From Flavobacteriaceae bacterium (lineage in GTDB: Bacteria > Bacteroidota > Bacteroidia > Flavobacteriales > Flavobacteriaceae): DNA of 64,000 bases. This document shows, one piece after another, positions 8,049 to 18,824 of this stretch; the first letter of the stretch is position 1, and every line of letters begins with the position of its first letter. The position numbers were made by a program, and so were the translations under genes. Under the pieces are notes generated by a model. The model searched no databases. It was not told the origin of the DNA and worked only from the letters and a program-made list of their open reading frames with translations. The stretch spans positions 1 through 64,000 of the forward strand of contig CANHWG010000004.1 in assembly GCA_947464335.1 (NCBI GenBank). Reading direction: 5' to 3'.

Positions 8049-9914
8049 ATGTACAATAAATCATTTTTACAAACTATTTTATTTGGAATAATCACAATTG
8101 TTTTTGTTGCTTGTGATAAAGATTATAATGAAATTGGGACCGATATTGTCGGAGACAATCACTTTAATTTCGAGAGAAACACAGATATTTCTATCAAATC
8201 TTATAATCAAAAACTGGGTCCTATTGCTTCTAATAATTTAACCATTAATCCATTTGGTTTTTATCAGAATCCGGCTTTTGGAACAACACAAGCTAACTTT
8301 GTTACTCAAATTGAGCTTGGGACATTAAATCCAAAGTTTAACAATATAGATGCAAATGAATATGATGTAACACCAACAGTACTTGACAGTGTTGTTATGG
8401 AGGTTCCTTATTTCAGAACCTTTGTGAAAAAAGAAGGTGATGTATCTACTTTTCGCTTGGATTCTATTTACGGAAGTCCCGATTCTAAATTTAAACTAAG
8501 CGTTTATCAATCGAACTTCTTTTTGAGGGACTTAGACCCTGGTCAGTCATTAACGCAATTACAAGATTTTTATTCAGATGAAAACAATACTATAGATAAT
8601 AATAAAATTCCCGTAGTACTAAATGATTTGCCAACTTCTGACCCTCGTAATTCAGACGGACATGAAAATAGTGCTTTTTATTTTGATAAGAGAGAGCATA
8701 GAACTTCAGTATTAAATAACGAAAACGAACCAGTATATACTAGAAGTGCGCCATCGATGAGATTGCATTTAAACAATGCCGTTTTCAACAACCTTATTAT
8801 TAACGCTCCTTCTGGAAAATTATTAGACAATACCGTTTTTAAAAATTATTTTAGAGGCATCTATTTTAAAGCAGAAAACGGAAACCCTGGCCATATGGCT
8901 ATGTTAAACTTTAAAGCAGGGAAAATTACGCTGTATTATAATGAAGATAAAAAGAAAACGACTGGTACAACTGTAACTTTTGAAAGAGTAAATAAAACTC
9001 TTGCCATAAATATGACTGGAAACTGCATTAGTTTATTACAAAATTTTAACGAAAATGTCGATTATTTAAATGCAGCAAATAGTTCGAGTGAAGCTTCAAC
9101 ACTTTATTTAAAAGGCGGTGAAGGTTCAGTAGGAATGATTGATTTGTTTGGCAATCCTTCCGATAGTAATTATGACACCTATAGATATGAAATAAAAAAA
9201 GATCCTGTTAGTGGAAATCCTATTGATGAAAATGGTGATGTAATTCCACGTGATGTAAGTGGAAATCCAACCGCTGGCAATTATTTTATTTATACAAAAA
9301 CGAATAGTCCAAACGGAATTTCAGATGAACTTGACGATCTCAGATATCCTTTAATAAATCAAAACCCAGGACAAATTTATCACTCTATAAAAAATAGATG
9401 GATGGTTAACGAAGCCAATCTTGTATTTTATATTGCAAAAGATAAAGTGAGTAATCTTTCTACCATTGAACCGAGTAGAATATTGCTCTATGATTTGACT
9501 AATAAGAGAGCTTTATTTGATTATGCTATTGATAATTCATCTATCGGATCATTCCCGAAATTTAACAAAATTGTTTTTGGCGGAATTATTTTAAATGATA
9601 CCGGAAAAATACTAAAACAAAAGAATGACGATGGTGTTTTTGTAAATAAAGGAACCAAATATAAAATCAAAATTACGAACCATTTAAGAAACTTAATTAA
9701 AAACGATTCTACAAATGTTCGTCTTGGACTTTCAGTAACTGAAGATATTTCAACTATTGGTTTTTCAAAACTTAGAAACCCCAATACTAATATTGACAGA
9801 GCACCGAAAATGTCAGTGTTAAGCCCATTAGGGACAATATTATATGGCACTCATCCTTCTGTTCCTGAAGAAAAAAAGTTAAAACTTGAAGTATATTATA
9901 CTAAACCTAATTAA
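8049..9914 (+). CDS. DUF4270 domain-containing lipoprotein
   Basis: The ATG at 8049 gives 621 residues beginning [32 protein letters not shown] with a lipobox (FVAC), so this start is preferred over an upstream in-frame ATG at 7986 that overlaps the preceding gene and hides the signal. The order fits DUF4270 proteins of Flavobacteriia: DKDYNEIG after the Cys, a beta-rich body, and a C-terminal part near [12 protein letters not shown]. Function unknown; probably a surface or periplasmic lipoprotein. glmS begins 11 bases downstream. Confidence 0.85.
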   Translation: MYNKSFLQTILFGIITIVFVACDKDYNEIGTDIVGDNHFNFERNTDISIKSYNQKLGPIASNNLTINPFGFYQNPAFGTTQANFVTQIELGTLNPKFNNIDANEYDVTPTVLDSVVMEVPYFRTFVKKEGDVSTFRLDSIYGSPDSKFKLSVYQSNFFLRDLDPGQSLTQLQDFYSDENNTIDNNKIPVVLNDLPTSDPRNSDGHENSAFYFDKREHRTSVLNNENEPVYTRSAPSMRLHLNNAVFNNLIINAPSGKLLDNTVFKNYFRGIYFKAENGNPGHMAMLNFKAGKITLYYNEDKKKTTGTTVTFERVNKTLAINMTGNCISLLQNFNENVDYLNAANSSSEASTLYLKGGEGSVGMIDLFGNPSDSNYDTYRYEIKKDPVSGNPIDENGDVIPRDVSGNPTAGNYFIYTKTNSPNGISDELDDLRYPLINQNPGQIYHSIKNRWMVNEANLVFYIAKDKVSNLSTIEPSRILLYDLTNKRALFDYAIDNSSIGSFPKFNKIVFGGIILNDTGKILKQKNDDGVFVNKGTKYKIKITNHLRNLIKNDSTNVRLGLSVTEDISTIGFSKLRNPNTNIDRAPKMSVLSPLGTILYGTHPSVPEEKKLKLEVYYTKPN

Positions 9915-9925
9915 TACAAAATAGT

Positions 9926-11776
9926 ATGTGCGGAATTGTTGGCTATATTGGATTTAGAGAAGCGTATCCAATAGTAATTAAAGGATTAAAAAGATTAGAA
10001 TATAGAGGTTATGACAGTGCTGGAATAATGTTATGTGAAGGCAATCAGCTTAAGATAGCTAAAACCAAAGGCAAAGTATCTGATCTTGAAGAAAAATCAA
10101 AAGATATTGCTGCTTCTAAGGCAACAATTGGAATGGGACATACTCGTTGGGCAACCCACGGAGTTCCAAATGACATCAATTCACACCCACATGTTTCTAA
10201 TTCAGGTAACTTAGTGATTATTCACAACGGAATCATCGAAAACTATGAACCTTTAAAAAAAGAGTTATTAAAAAGAGGTTATACATTTACATCAGATACG
10301 GATACTGAAGTTTTAGTAAACTTAATAGAAGACGTAAAAAAGAAAGAGAATGTTAAACTTGGAAAAGCTGTGCAAATAGCACTAAACCAAGTCGTTGGCG
10401 CTTACGCTATTTGTGTGTTTGATAGAGAAAATCCAGATGAAATTATAGTAGCAAGATTAGGAAGTCCAATTGCAATTGGTGTGGGTGAAAATGAATTTTT
10501 CATTGCATCTGATGCCTCTCCTTTTATTGAATATACTTCTAACGCTATTTATTTAGAAGATGAAGAAATGGCAATTGTCAGACTTCATAAACCGATGAAA
10601 ATTAGAAAAATAAAAGACGATTCACTTGTTGATCCTTATATTCAAGAACTTCAAATGAATTTGGAGCAAATTGAAAAAGGTGGCTATGATCATTTTATGT
10701 TGAAAGAAATCTATGAGCAACCAAATGTAATTAAGGATACTTATAGAGGAAGACTTTTAGCTAATCAAGGCATTATTCAAATGGCTGGTATAGAAGATAA
10801 TATTGAAAAATTTCTTCATGCCGAGAGAATTATCATTGTTGCCTGCGGAACTTCATGGCATGCCGGATTAGTAGCGGAATATATTATTGAAGAGTTTGCA
10901 AGAATATCTGTTGAAGTTGAATATGCGTCCGAATTTAGATACAGAAACCCAATCATCAATAAAAACGATGTGGTAATTGCTATATCACAATCAGGAGAAA
11001 CTGCAGATACTTTAGCGGCCATAAAGTTAGCCAAAGAAAAGGGCGCTTTCGTTTTCGGGGTATGTAATGTTGTTGGCTCATCTATTTCTAGAGAAACCAA
11101 TGCTGGCGCTTATACGCATGCCGGTCCAGAAATTGGAGTTGCCTCTACTAAAGCATTTACTACACAAATCACCGTTTTAACGATGATTGCATTGCGCTTA
11201 GCCAAAGCTAAAGGAACTTTGTCAAACTCAGATTTTCATAGATACCTTCAAGAATTAGAAGTTATTCCAGAAAAAGTAGCCGAAGCATTGGCATCAACTA
11301 ATGAAATGGCTAAAGAAATTGCAGCTAAATTTAAAGATGCCACCAACTGTTTATATCTAGGAAGAGGTTTTAATTTTCCAGTAGCACTCGAAGGCGCTTT
11401 GAAGCTTAAAGAGATATCGTACATTCATGCCGAAGGATATCCTGCGGCTGAAATGAAACACGGACCCATTGCCTTAATTGATGAACAAATGCCGGTAATT
11501 GTGATTGCTCCAAAGCAAGGTCATTACGATAAGGTTGTAAGTAACATTCAGGAAATTAAATCAAGAAGCGGAAAAATTATTGCTGTGGTTACCAAAGGTG
11601 ATACACAAGTAAAAGGTTTAGCTGATCACGTTATTGAAATTCCAGAGACATCAGACGCCTTATCACCACTGATTACAACAATTCCATTACAGTTACTATC
11701 CTATCATATCGCTGTAATGAGAGGTTGCAACGTGGATCAACCTAGAAACTTAGCAAAATCAGTTACTGTAGAATAG
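9926..11776 (+). CDS. glmS: Glutamine--fructose-6-phosphate aminotransferase (isomerizing)
   Basis: 616 residues, full length. It makes glucosamine-6-phosphate for peptidoglycan and LPS. The mature N-terminus is Cys2 (MCGIVGYIGFREA), the Ntn nucleophile of the glutaminase domain, followed by RLEYRGYDSAG and GHTRWATHG. Two SIS sugar-isomerase domains follow, with ACGTSWHA (about 308), ISQSGETADTL (about 353) and the C-terminal RNLAKSVTVE. It closes the operon and is followed by a strong hairpin terminator at 11801-11828. No ribozyme-like leader is visible; the upstream gap is only 11 bases. Confidence 0.98.
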   Translation: MCGIVGYIGFREAYPIVIKGLKRLEYRGYDSAGIMLCEGNQLKIAKTKGKVSDLEEKSKDIAASKATIGMGHTRWATHGVPNDINSHPHVSNSGNLVIIHNGIIENYEPLKKELLKRGYTFTSDTDTEVLVNLIEDVKKKENVKLGKAVQIALNQVVGAYAICVFDRENPDEIIVARLGSPIAIGVGENEFFIASDASPFIEYTSNAIYLEDEEMAIVRLHKPMKIRKIKDDSLVDPYIQELQMNLEQIEKGGYDHFMLKEIYEQPNVIKDTYRGRLLANQGIIQMAGIEDNIEKFLHAERIIIVACGTSWHAGLVAEYIIEEFARISVEVEYASEFRYRNPIINKNDVVIAISQSGETADTLAAIKLAKEKGAFVFGVCNVVGSSISRETNAGAYTHAGPEIGVASTKAFTTQITVLTMIALRLAKAKGTLSNSDFHRYLQELEVIPEKVAEALASTNEMAKEIAAKFKDATNCLYLGRGFNFPVALEGALKLKEISYIHAEGYPAAEMKHGPIALIDEQMPVIVIAPKQGHYDKVVSNIQEIKSRSGKIIAVVTKGDTQVKGLADHVIEIPETSDALSPLITTIPLQLLSYHIAVMRGCNVDQPRNLAKSVTVE

Positions 11777-11800
11777 TTTTAAAAAATAAATAATAATATA

Positions 11801-11828
11801 AAAGCGAGACATGGTCTCGCTTTTTTTT
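11801..11828 (+). terminator. Rho-independent terminator after glmS
   Basis: AAAGCGAGAC, loop ATG, GTCTCGCTTT, then a T run: a 10-bp stem directly after the glmS stop. Confidence 0.9.
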
Positions 11829-12047
11829 GCTCAAAATATTATGATTAATTTAAATTAAAGTTTCGTTTTCTATGTGTGCATAGTATTTTTTCTAATTATA
11901 AATACAATTCCTTAATAATATCATAAATTCTATTTCAATGATTTATAAACTCAAAAATAAATTATCAATAAAAATACCTATAGTTTTTTAATAATATAAA
12001 AGAAATATTTGTACTTTGGCTACTTAAACCAACAAAATTTAAACCAA

Positions 12048-14843
12048 ATGAAGATTTATTTATTTATCGTTTCATTGTTTTTTTGCGGCATGACGTATGC
12101 GCAAACTTCAATAACGGGTTCGGTAAAAGACAGTAAGAACGAACCAATTCCTGGTGCCAATGTTAAAGTAGCTGGAGATAACTCTAGTGCTGTAACAGAT
12201 GCCGATGGAAATTTTAGTTTAACAACTAACAAAAAACCACCATTCGACCTTGAAGTATCAAGCATTGGTTTTGGATCAAAAAAAGTTAGCATTACAACAA
12301 ACAATCAAAAAGTTACCGCAGTTTTAACTGATGAGGAAACTAAACTTGATGAAATTGTAGTTTCTGCCTCTAGAACACCTGAGAGAGTTTTAGAATCTCC
12401 TGTAACTATCGAAAGGATGAGCTTACAAGCTATTAAAGCTACTACCGCAGCAAGTTACTACGATGGATTAGAAAACCTTAAAGAAGTTCACTTTAACACG
12501 AGTAGTTTAGGATTTAAATCCGTTAATACCAGAGGTTTTGCAACGGTTGCCAATACCCGTTTTATGCAACTAGTTGATGGTATGGATAACTCTTCTCCTG
12601 CTTTGAACTTTGTCTTAGGTAATTTAATTGGGCTTTCCGAATTAGATGTAGCTAATGTAGAACTTCTACCTGGAGCTTCATCAGCACTATATGGTGCGAA
12701 TGCTTTTAACGGAATTATGTTCATGAATAGTAAAAGTCCGTTTACCAATCAAGGATTAAGCTTCTACTTTAAATACGGTCAAACAACCCAAGAAATTGCC
12801 GGAACGAATGATTATTGGGATTTTGGTCTAAGAGCAGCTCATGCTTTTACACCTCATTTTGCAGCAAAAGCTAACTTCTCATTCTTAAAAGCTACAGAGT
12901 GGATTGCTGGTGACACCAGAGATTTAACAACAAACAACACTGGCTCAGCTACAAATCCAAATTATGACGGATTGAATACCTATGGAGATGAGGTTTCTAC
13001 CAATATAAAAAGTGTAGGTGTTGGATTGGCGGCCGCTGGTTTAATCCCAGCATCAGCAGTTAACTTATTACCAAATTACAATGTTTCAAGAACAGGTTAT
13101 AGAGAACAAGATTTAACTGATAATAGCGTAAAAAGTGTAAAAGCAGATTTCTCTTTACACTTCAAACCGTGGGCAGATGATAATGAAATCATCTTCCAAC
13201 ATAAAGTTGGTTTAGGAAACACCATTTATCAAGGAGCTAATAGATATTCTTTGAAAAATTTCTTTATGAACCAAACAAGACTTGAGTTCAAAGGAAAAAA
13301 TTATTTTGCAAGGGCCTATTTGACCGCTGAAAATGCAGGAGACTCATACGATATGCGTTTTGCTGCATGGAATGTAAATAGAGCATGGAAAGATGATAGA
13401 ACTTGGTTTGGCCAATACGCTGGGGCATTTATATCGTCAACTTTGGCTGGAGCAACTCCAGAGCAAGCCCATGCTGCGGGTAGAGCAACCGCCGACACGG
13501 GTAGATTTTTACCAGGATCAACAGATTTTAATAATGCCTTAGCGACTATTTCTGCTGACCCTAGTTTAACCACTGGTTCTAGATTTCAAGACCAATCTAA
13601 AATATATCATAGTGATGTGAATTACAATTTTAGAGATCATATAAAATTTGCAGAATTTCAACTTGGAGGATCTGCCAGACAATATGAATTAAATTCTAAC
13701 GGAACTATTTTTACTGATTTTGATGGTCCAATCAGATATAGTGAATTTGGCGCGTATGTCCAAGTTCAGAAAAAATTTATGGAAGATCGATTAAAATTCA
13801 CTGGGTCAGTTAGATATGATAAAGCGCAGCTTTTTGACGGGTTTTTCTCGCCAAGAGCATCCTTTGTTTACTCAGCTGGAGATAAAAAACAACATAACTT
13901 CAGAGCGTCTTACCAAACTGGTTTTAGAAACCCAACTACTCAAGACCTTTATATTGGTTTGGATTTAGGGCCATTTGCTTTGATTGGTTCTGCGCAAGAT
14001 AACCTAGACCGTTTTCAAGAAACATTTAATGTAAGTGCTGCAGGACAAGCTTTAGGTTTACCTGGAGTTGGAGCTACAGCTACATTAGATGGTAATAATG
14101 CCTACAATAATTCCTATACTTTATCATCATTCACAACTTTTGGACAATCGGGTAATCCAGCCGATTTGCAAGTAGCAAATGTCGATTTAGTAAAACCTGA
14201 AAGAGTACAGGCATTTGATATTGGGTACCGTTCAGTTATTAATAATGATTTAACTGTTGACATTACTGGATATTATAATATCTATAACGACTTCTTAAAT
14301 CAATCAAGAGTTGTTACTCCTTTTTATGGTGATGTTACTACTGACCCTGCAAATGCCGTTCTAGCATTGGCAAATGGTGACCGAAGAGTATATCAAATCT
14401 ATTCAAATTCAAAAGCAGAAGTTACTTCGTTAGGATTTGGAATCGGATTATCTAAAAAAGTGTATAAAGATTTTGAATTAAGCGCTAATTATAATTATGC
14501 TGAATTCACATTTGACCAAGCTAAAGATCCAAGTTTTATCCCAAGTTTTAACACTCCAAAACACAGATTGAAAGCGTCGTTAGGAAATCAAAAATTGTTT
14601 AAAAACTTCGGGTTCAATACCAATGTAAGATATAATAGCGAGTATTTATGGCAAGCTTCTTTTGCTGACGGTATGGTTCCTGAAAACGTAGTTTTTGACG
14701 CTCAAATAAATTATGCCATCCCAAAAATTAAATCAGTTTTAAAAGTCGGCGCAACCAATTTATTCGGTGAAGACTATATTCAAGTAATCGGAGCTGGTGC
14801 TATTGGACAACAATGGTTTGCTTCAATAACAATTAATCCATAA
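12048..14843 (+). CDS. TonB-dependent outer-membrane receptor
   Basis: The ATG at 12048 gives 931 residues with a signal peptide (MKIYLFIVSLFFCGMTYAQ). An in-frame start 13 codons upstream would bury it. After the signal come a carboxypeptidase-regulatory-like domain (TSITGSVKDSKNEPIPGANV, about 20-100), a short linker with KLDEIVVSASRTPERVLESP (TonB-box/plug start), a plug domain, and a beta-barrel ending SITINP. The ligand is unknown; this is not a SusC-length protein and there is no SusD partner. The SGNH lipoprotein gene 30 bases downstream suggests a lipid or ester substrate, which is inference. Confidence 0.9.
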   Translation: MKIYLFIVSLFFCGMTYAQTSITGSVKDSKNEPIPGANVKVAGDNSSAVTDADGNFSLTTNKKPPFDLEVSSIGFGSKKVSITTNNQKVTAVLTDEETKLDEIVVSASRTPERVLESPVTIERMSLQAIKATTAASYYDGLENLKEVHFNTSSLGFKSVNTRGFATVANTRFMQLVDGMDNSSPALNFVLGNLIGLSELDVANVELLPGASSALYGANAFNGIMFMNSKSPFTNQGLSFYFKYGQTTQEIAGTNDYWDFGLRAAHAFTPHFAAKANFSFLKATEWIAGDTRDLTTNNTGSATNPNYDGLNTYGDEVSTNIKSVGVGLAAAGLIPASAVNLLPNYNVSRTGYREQDLTDNSVKSVKADFSLHFKPWADDNEIIFQHKVGLGNTIYQGANRYSLKNFFMNQTRLEFKGKNYFARAYLTAENAGDSYDMRFAAWNVNRAWKDDRTWFGQYAGAFISSTLAGATPEQAHAAGRATADTGRFLPGSTDFNNALATISADPSLTTGSRFQDQSKIYHSDVNYNFRDHIKFAEFQLGGSARQYELNSNGTIFTDFDGPIRYSEFGAYVQVQKKFMEDRLKFTGSVRYDKAQLFDGFFSPRASFVYSAGDKKQHNFRASYQTGFRNPTTQDLYIGLDLGPFALIGSAQDNLDRFQETFNVSAAGQALGLPGVGATATLDGNNAYNNSYTLSSFTTFGQSGNPADLQVANVDLVKPERVQAFDIGYRSVINNDLTVDITGYYNIYNDFLNQSRVVTPFYGDVTTDPANAVLALANGDRRVYQIYSNSKAEVTSLGFGIGLSKKVYKDFELSANYNYAEFTFDQAKDPSFIPSFNTPKHRLKASLGNQKLFKNFGFNTNVRYNSEYLWQASFADGMVPENVVFDAQINYAIPKIKSVLKVGATNLFGEDYIQVIGAGAIGQQWFASITINP

Positions 14844-14873
14844 TAATCAATAAGAATATATAATTTAAAAGTT

Positions 14874-16439
14874 ATGATAAAAAATTTCAAATGGCTATTA
14901 TTGGTTTCGTTAACCTTTGTAGCATGTAATAGTGATGACGATTCGGGAATAGATACTAATTCATCAGACGGTTTGCCACTTACGGCAGGAACAGCAGATT
15001 TTTCAAAATACGTTTCTTTAGGGAATTCATTGACTGCAGGATATAGTGATGGTGCTCTTTTTATTGCAGGTCAAGAAGGTTCTTATCCAAATCTACTGTC
15101 TCAACAGTTTGCATTAGTTGGGGGTGGAGAATTCAAAACTCCCTTTATGAATGATAACGTAGGTGGACTATTGTTAGGTGGCTTTCAAATTCAAGGGCCA
15201 AGATTATTTTTGGCGCCGGGTAATATTCCTACGCCTGTTTCGGGTGCTACAACTACCGAAGTAAGTAATATACTGACTGGACAATATAATAATATGGGGA
15301 TTCCAGGAGCTAAAAGTTTCCACTTAGTTGCGCCAGGATATGGTAATGTTGCCGGAGTAGCTTCAGGAGCCTCTAATCCTTATTTTGTTCGTTTTGCATC
15401 TAGTCCAGGAACTACTGTTTTAGCTGATGCTGTAGCTCAGACTCCAACATTCTTTTCATTATGGATAGGTAATAATGATGTATTATCTTATGCTACCTCT
15501 GGAGGAACAGGTACAAATCAAACTGGTAATTTAGACCCAACAACCTATGGTGGAAATGATATTACTGATCCAAATGTATTTGCTAGTGTCTATTCTACTT
15601 TGGTAACACAATTAACAGCTGGTGGTGCAAAAGGAGTTGTTGCTAACCTACCTTATGTTACTTCTGTACCCTTTTTTACTGCAGTGCCAACCAATCCGAT
15701 TCCAGGATTACCAGCCGCTAGTGCAGGTCAATTAAATTTATTATTTGGCGGAATCAATTCTGCTCTTGCAGGAGCTGGACTACCACCACGTTTTGTAACT
15801 TTAGCAACCGATGACGGTAATCCGGCTACTATTGAAGCGAATCCTCTTTTAATAATAGATGAGTCATTACCAAATATTTCTACTCAAATAACTGCTGCTT
15901 TAACGCCACTTCTTGGACCAACTACTGCAGCATATCTTGGCAGTATCTATGGTCAAGCTAGACACGCAAGTAATGCAGCTGGTTCTAGAGATTATATCTT
16001 ATTACCTACTCGTGGATTAATTTCTCCACCTAATAATATTCAGGCCGGTGCACCATCTCCATTTAACACAAGAGGTGTTTCATATCCATTACAAGATGGT
16101 GCTGTTTTAACAGCTAGTGAAACTGCTGAAGTTAAAACTGCCACAGATGCCTATAACGCGACTATTTTATCATTAGCAAACAGTAAAGGATTAGCTTTTG
16201 TAGATGCCAATGCGGCTTTAAATCAAGTTGCTAATGGAGGGTTAGTTTATAACGGATATACTATGACTTCTACTTATGTTACGGGTAATTCTTTCTCATT
16301 AGATGGTGTTCATCCAAGTCCAAAAGGTTATGCTTTAATTGCTAATAAATTTATAGAAGCAATTAATGCTAAATATGGTTCAAATTTTAAAGGAGTTAAC
16401 TTAGGACAATATCAAATTTTATTTCCTTCTTCTTTATAA
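14874..16439 (+). CDS. SGNH/GDSL-type hydrolase lipoprotein
   Basis: 521 residues. The N-terminal signal ends in a lipobox (LTFVAC at about 14-19), so a lipoprotein. SGNH block I appears as VSLGNSLTAGYSDG (Ser as nucleophile; GNSL instead of GDSL), block III as WIGNNDVLSY (Asn), and block V as LDGVHPSPKGYALIA (Asp and His). The serine-Asp-His triad and oxyanion residues therefore look intact. Members are esterases or lipases; the substrate is unknown. Co-transcription with the TonB receptor upstream is likely. A terminator follows at 16458-16489. Confidence 0.85.
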   Translation: MIKNFKWLLLVSLTFVACNSDDDSGIDTNSSDGLPLTAGTADFSKYVSLGNSLTAGYSDGALFIAGQEGSYPNLLSQQFALVGGGEFKTPFMNDNVGGLLLGGFQIQGPRLFLAPGNIPTPVSGATTTEVSNILTGQYNNMGIPGAKSFHLVAPGYGNVAGVASGASNPYFVRFASSPGTTVLADAVAQTPTFFSLWIGNNDVLSYATSGGTGTNQTGNLDPTTYGGNDITDPNVFASVYSTLVTQLTAGGAKGVVANLPYVTSVPFFTAVPTNPIPGLPAASAGQLNLLFGGINSALAGAGLPPRFVTLATDDGNPATIEANPLLIIDESLPNISTQITAALTPLLGPTTAAYLGSIYGQARHASNAAGSRDYILLPTRGLISPPNNIQAGAPSPFNTRGVSYPLQDGAVLTASETAEVKTATDAYNATILSLANSKGLAFVDANAALNQVANGGLVYNGYTMTSTYVTGNSFSLDGVHPSPKGYALIANKFIEAINAKYGSNFKGVNLGQYQILFPSSL

Positions 16440-16457
16440 AATAAAATTATTACGATT

Positions 16458-16489
16458 AAAACCATCCTATTTTCATAGGGTGGTTTTTT
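16458..16489 (+). terminator. Rho-independent terminator after the SGNH lipoprotein gene
   Basis: AAAACCATCCTAT, loop TTTC, ATAGGGTGGTTTT, then T's: a 13-bp stem with one G-T pair. Confidence 0.88.
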
Positions 16490-16536
16490 GTTTTTATACG
16501 TATTCAAAAAATCTTCTCTTTTTTATAAAAATTTTA

Positions 16537-16567
16537 TTGATTATTCGGTTTATAAAAATTATCTTTG
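16537..16567 (+). promoter_or_regulatory. Promoter of atpD-atpC
   Basis: TTG (16537-16539), 20 bases, then TATCTTTG (16560-16567), an exact match to the Bacteroidetes TTG-N19-21-TAnnTTTG promoter. The ATG is 61 bases downstream. Confidence 0.7.
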
Positions 16568-16625
16568 CGCTCTGAAAAAAGAGGTATTTTAATCAAACCT
16601 AAATAGCTATTTAATAAATACATAA

Positions 16626-18140
<1,515 letters not shown>

Positions 18141-18143
18141 TAA

Positions 18144-18211
18144 CAGTTTGTAGTTAGTTGTTCGTAGTTTATAGTTAAACTACAAACCATAAACGATAAA
18201 CCATAAACTAA
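18144..18211. repeat. Short-word quasi-palindromic repeat between atpD and atpC
   Basis: Quasi-tandem words (GTTTGTAGTT, GTTCGTAGTTTATAGTT) are followed by complementary words (AAACTACAAACC, ATAAACGATAAACC, ATAAAC). GTTTGTAGTT (18147-18156) and AACTACAAAC (18179-18188) are perfect 10-bp arms. GTAGTTTATAGTT (18165-18177) recurs exactly at 61831-61843. Confidence 0.7.
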
Positions 18212-18216
18212 AAAAA

Positions 18217-18498
18217 ATGATTTTAGAAATAGTATCCCCAGAAGCTACATTATTTAAAGGAGAAGTTACCTCGGTTACTTTACCTGGCGAAGTAGGTTCG
18301 TTTCAAATATTAAACAACCACGCCCCAATAGTTTCTATTTTAAAACACGGTGTCGTAAAAATTGAAGCCGCTAGTTTTAATATCCAAAAAGAAGTGGCGG
18401 ATAAGTTTACCAAAGTAAATGATCAAAACTACCTTTTGGAAATCAATTCAGGAACTATTGAAATGAAAGACAATAAAGTAATTGTTTTAGCTGACTAA
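18217..18498 (+). CDS. atpC: F1Fo ATP synthase subunit epsilon
   Basis: 93 residues covering the N-terminal beta-sandwich domain (ILEIVSPEATLFKGEV, LPGEVGSFQILNNHAPIVS). The C-terminal helical hairpin of longer epsilon subunits is missing, giving the short form usual in Bacteroidetes. It couples the central stalk to the Fo rotor. Downstream hairpin terminator at 18519-18548. Confidence 0.95.
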   Translation: MILEIVSPEATLFKGEVTSVTLPGEVGSFQILNNHAPIVSILKHGVVKIEAASFNIQKEVADKFTKVNDQNYLLEINSGTIEMKDNKVIVLAD

Positions 18499-18518
18499 GA
18501 CGATTCTAAATAAAAGAG

Positions 18519-18548
18519 AAAGCCCGACCTATAGTGTTGGGCTTTTTT
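18519..18548 (+). terminator. Rho-independent terminator after atpC
   Basis: AAAGCCCGAC and GTTGGGCTTT form a 10-bp stem with one G-T pair, followed by T's. Confidence 0.88.
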
Positions 18549-18605
18549 ATTTAAGCTAAATTAATTTACTTCAACAGTTGCTTTGACAGAGTCAGTTTTA
18601 GGAGC

Positions 18606-18621
18606 CCTGCCTGCAGGCAGG
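18606..18621. repeat. 16-bp perfect palindrome
   Basis: CCTGCCTGCAGGCAGG is self-complementary and is extended by one more CAGG unit. It stands just before the element at 18625-18759 and is strikingly GC-rich for this genome. Confidence 0.7.
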
Positions 18622-18624
18622 CAG

Positions 18625-18759
18625 GTGTTTCCAGCTTTCCGTTTTATTTTTTATACCTGTCAGGTTTTTAAATCCTGACAGGTATAAAAGGATGCCACTT
18701 CAAAAGAAATTCACCGAACACCGAAACCAATATTACATTAGTGAGGTAATCTGGGCTAG
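18625..18759. repeat. Diverged second copy of the TTTCC...GGGCTAG element with large hairpin
   Basis: It opens with TTTCCAGCTTTCCGTTTTAT, identical at 17 of 20 positions to the element at 2787. It then carries a perfect inverted repeat of 16-bp arms (18649-18664 and 18674-18689, core ACCTGTCAGG / CCTGACAGGT, 9-base loop), then GGATGCCACTTC, an insert of about 50 bases, and TGGGCTAG. Compared with the 2.8-kb copy, the central stem is replaced by a much larger one. Confidence 0.65.
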
Positions 18760-18775
18760 TAAATATCGTTTACAA

Positions 18776-18802
18776 AAAAGTCCAACTTAAAGCTGGACTT
18801 TT
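18776..18802 (-). terminator. Terminator of the reprolysin-like protease gene
   Basis: On the reverse strand AAAAGTCCA and TGGACTTTT flank a short loop and are followed by a T run. It lies 23 bases past the protease stop. Confidence 0.75.
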
Positions 18803-18824
18803 AATTTTAGAGTACAAATTGATT

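Noticed and set aside
9800-9926. glmS ribozyme upstream of glmS
   Set aside because: Only 11 non-coding bases separate glmS from the upstream stop and no ribozyme core is visible.
11829-12047. Cobalamin or other riboswitch in the TonB receptor leader
   Set aside because: The leader is AT-rich with no recognisable B12-box or multi-stem fold.
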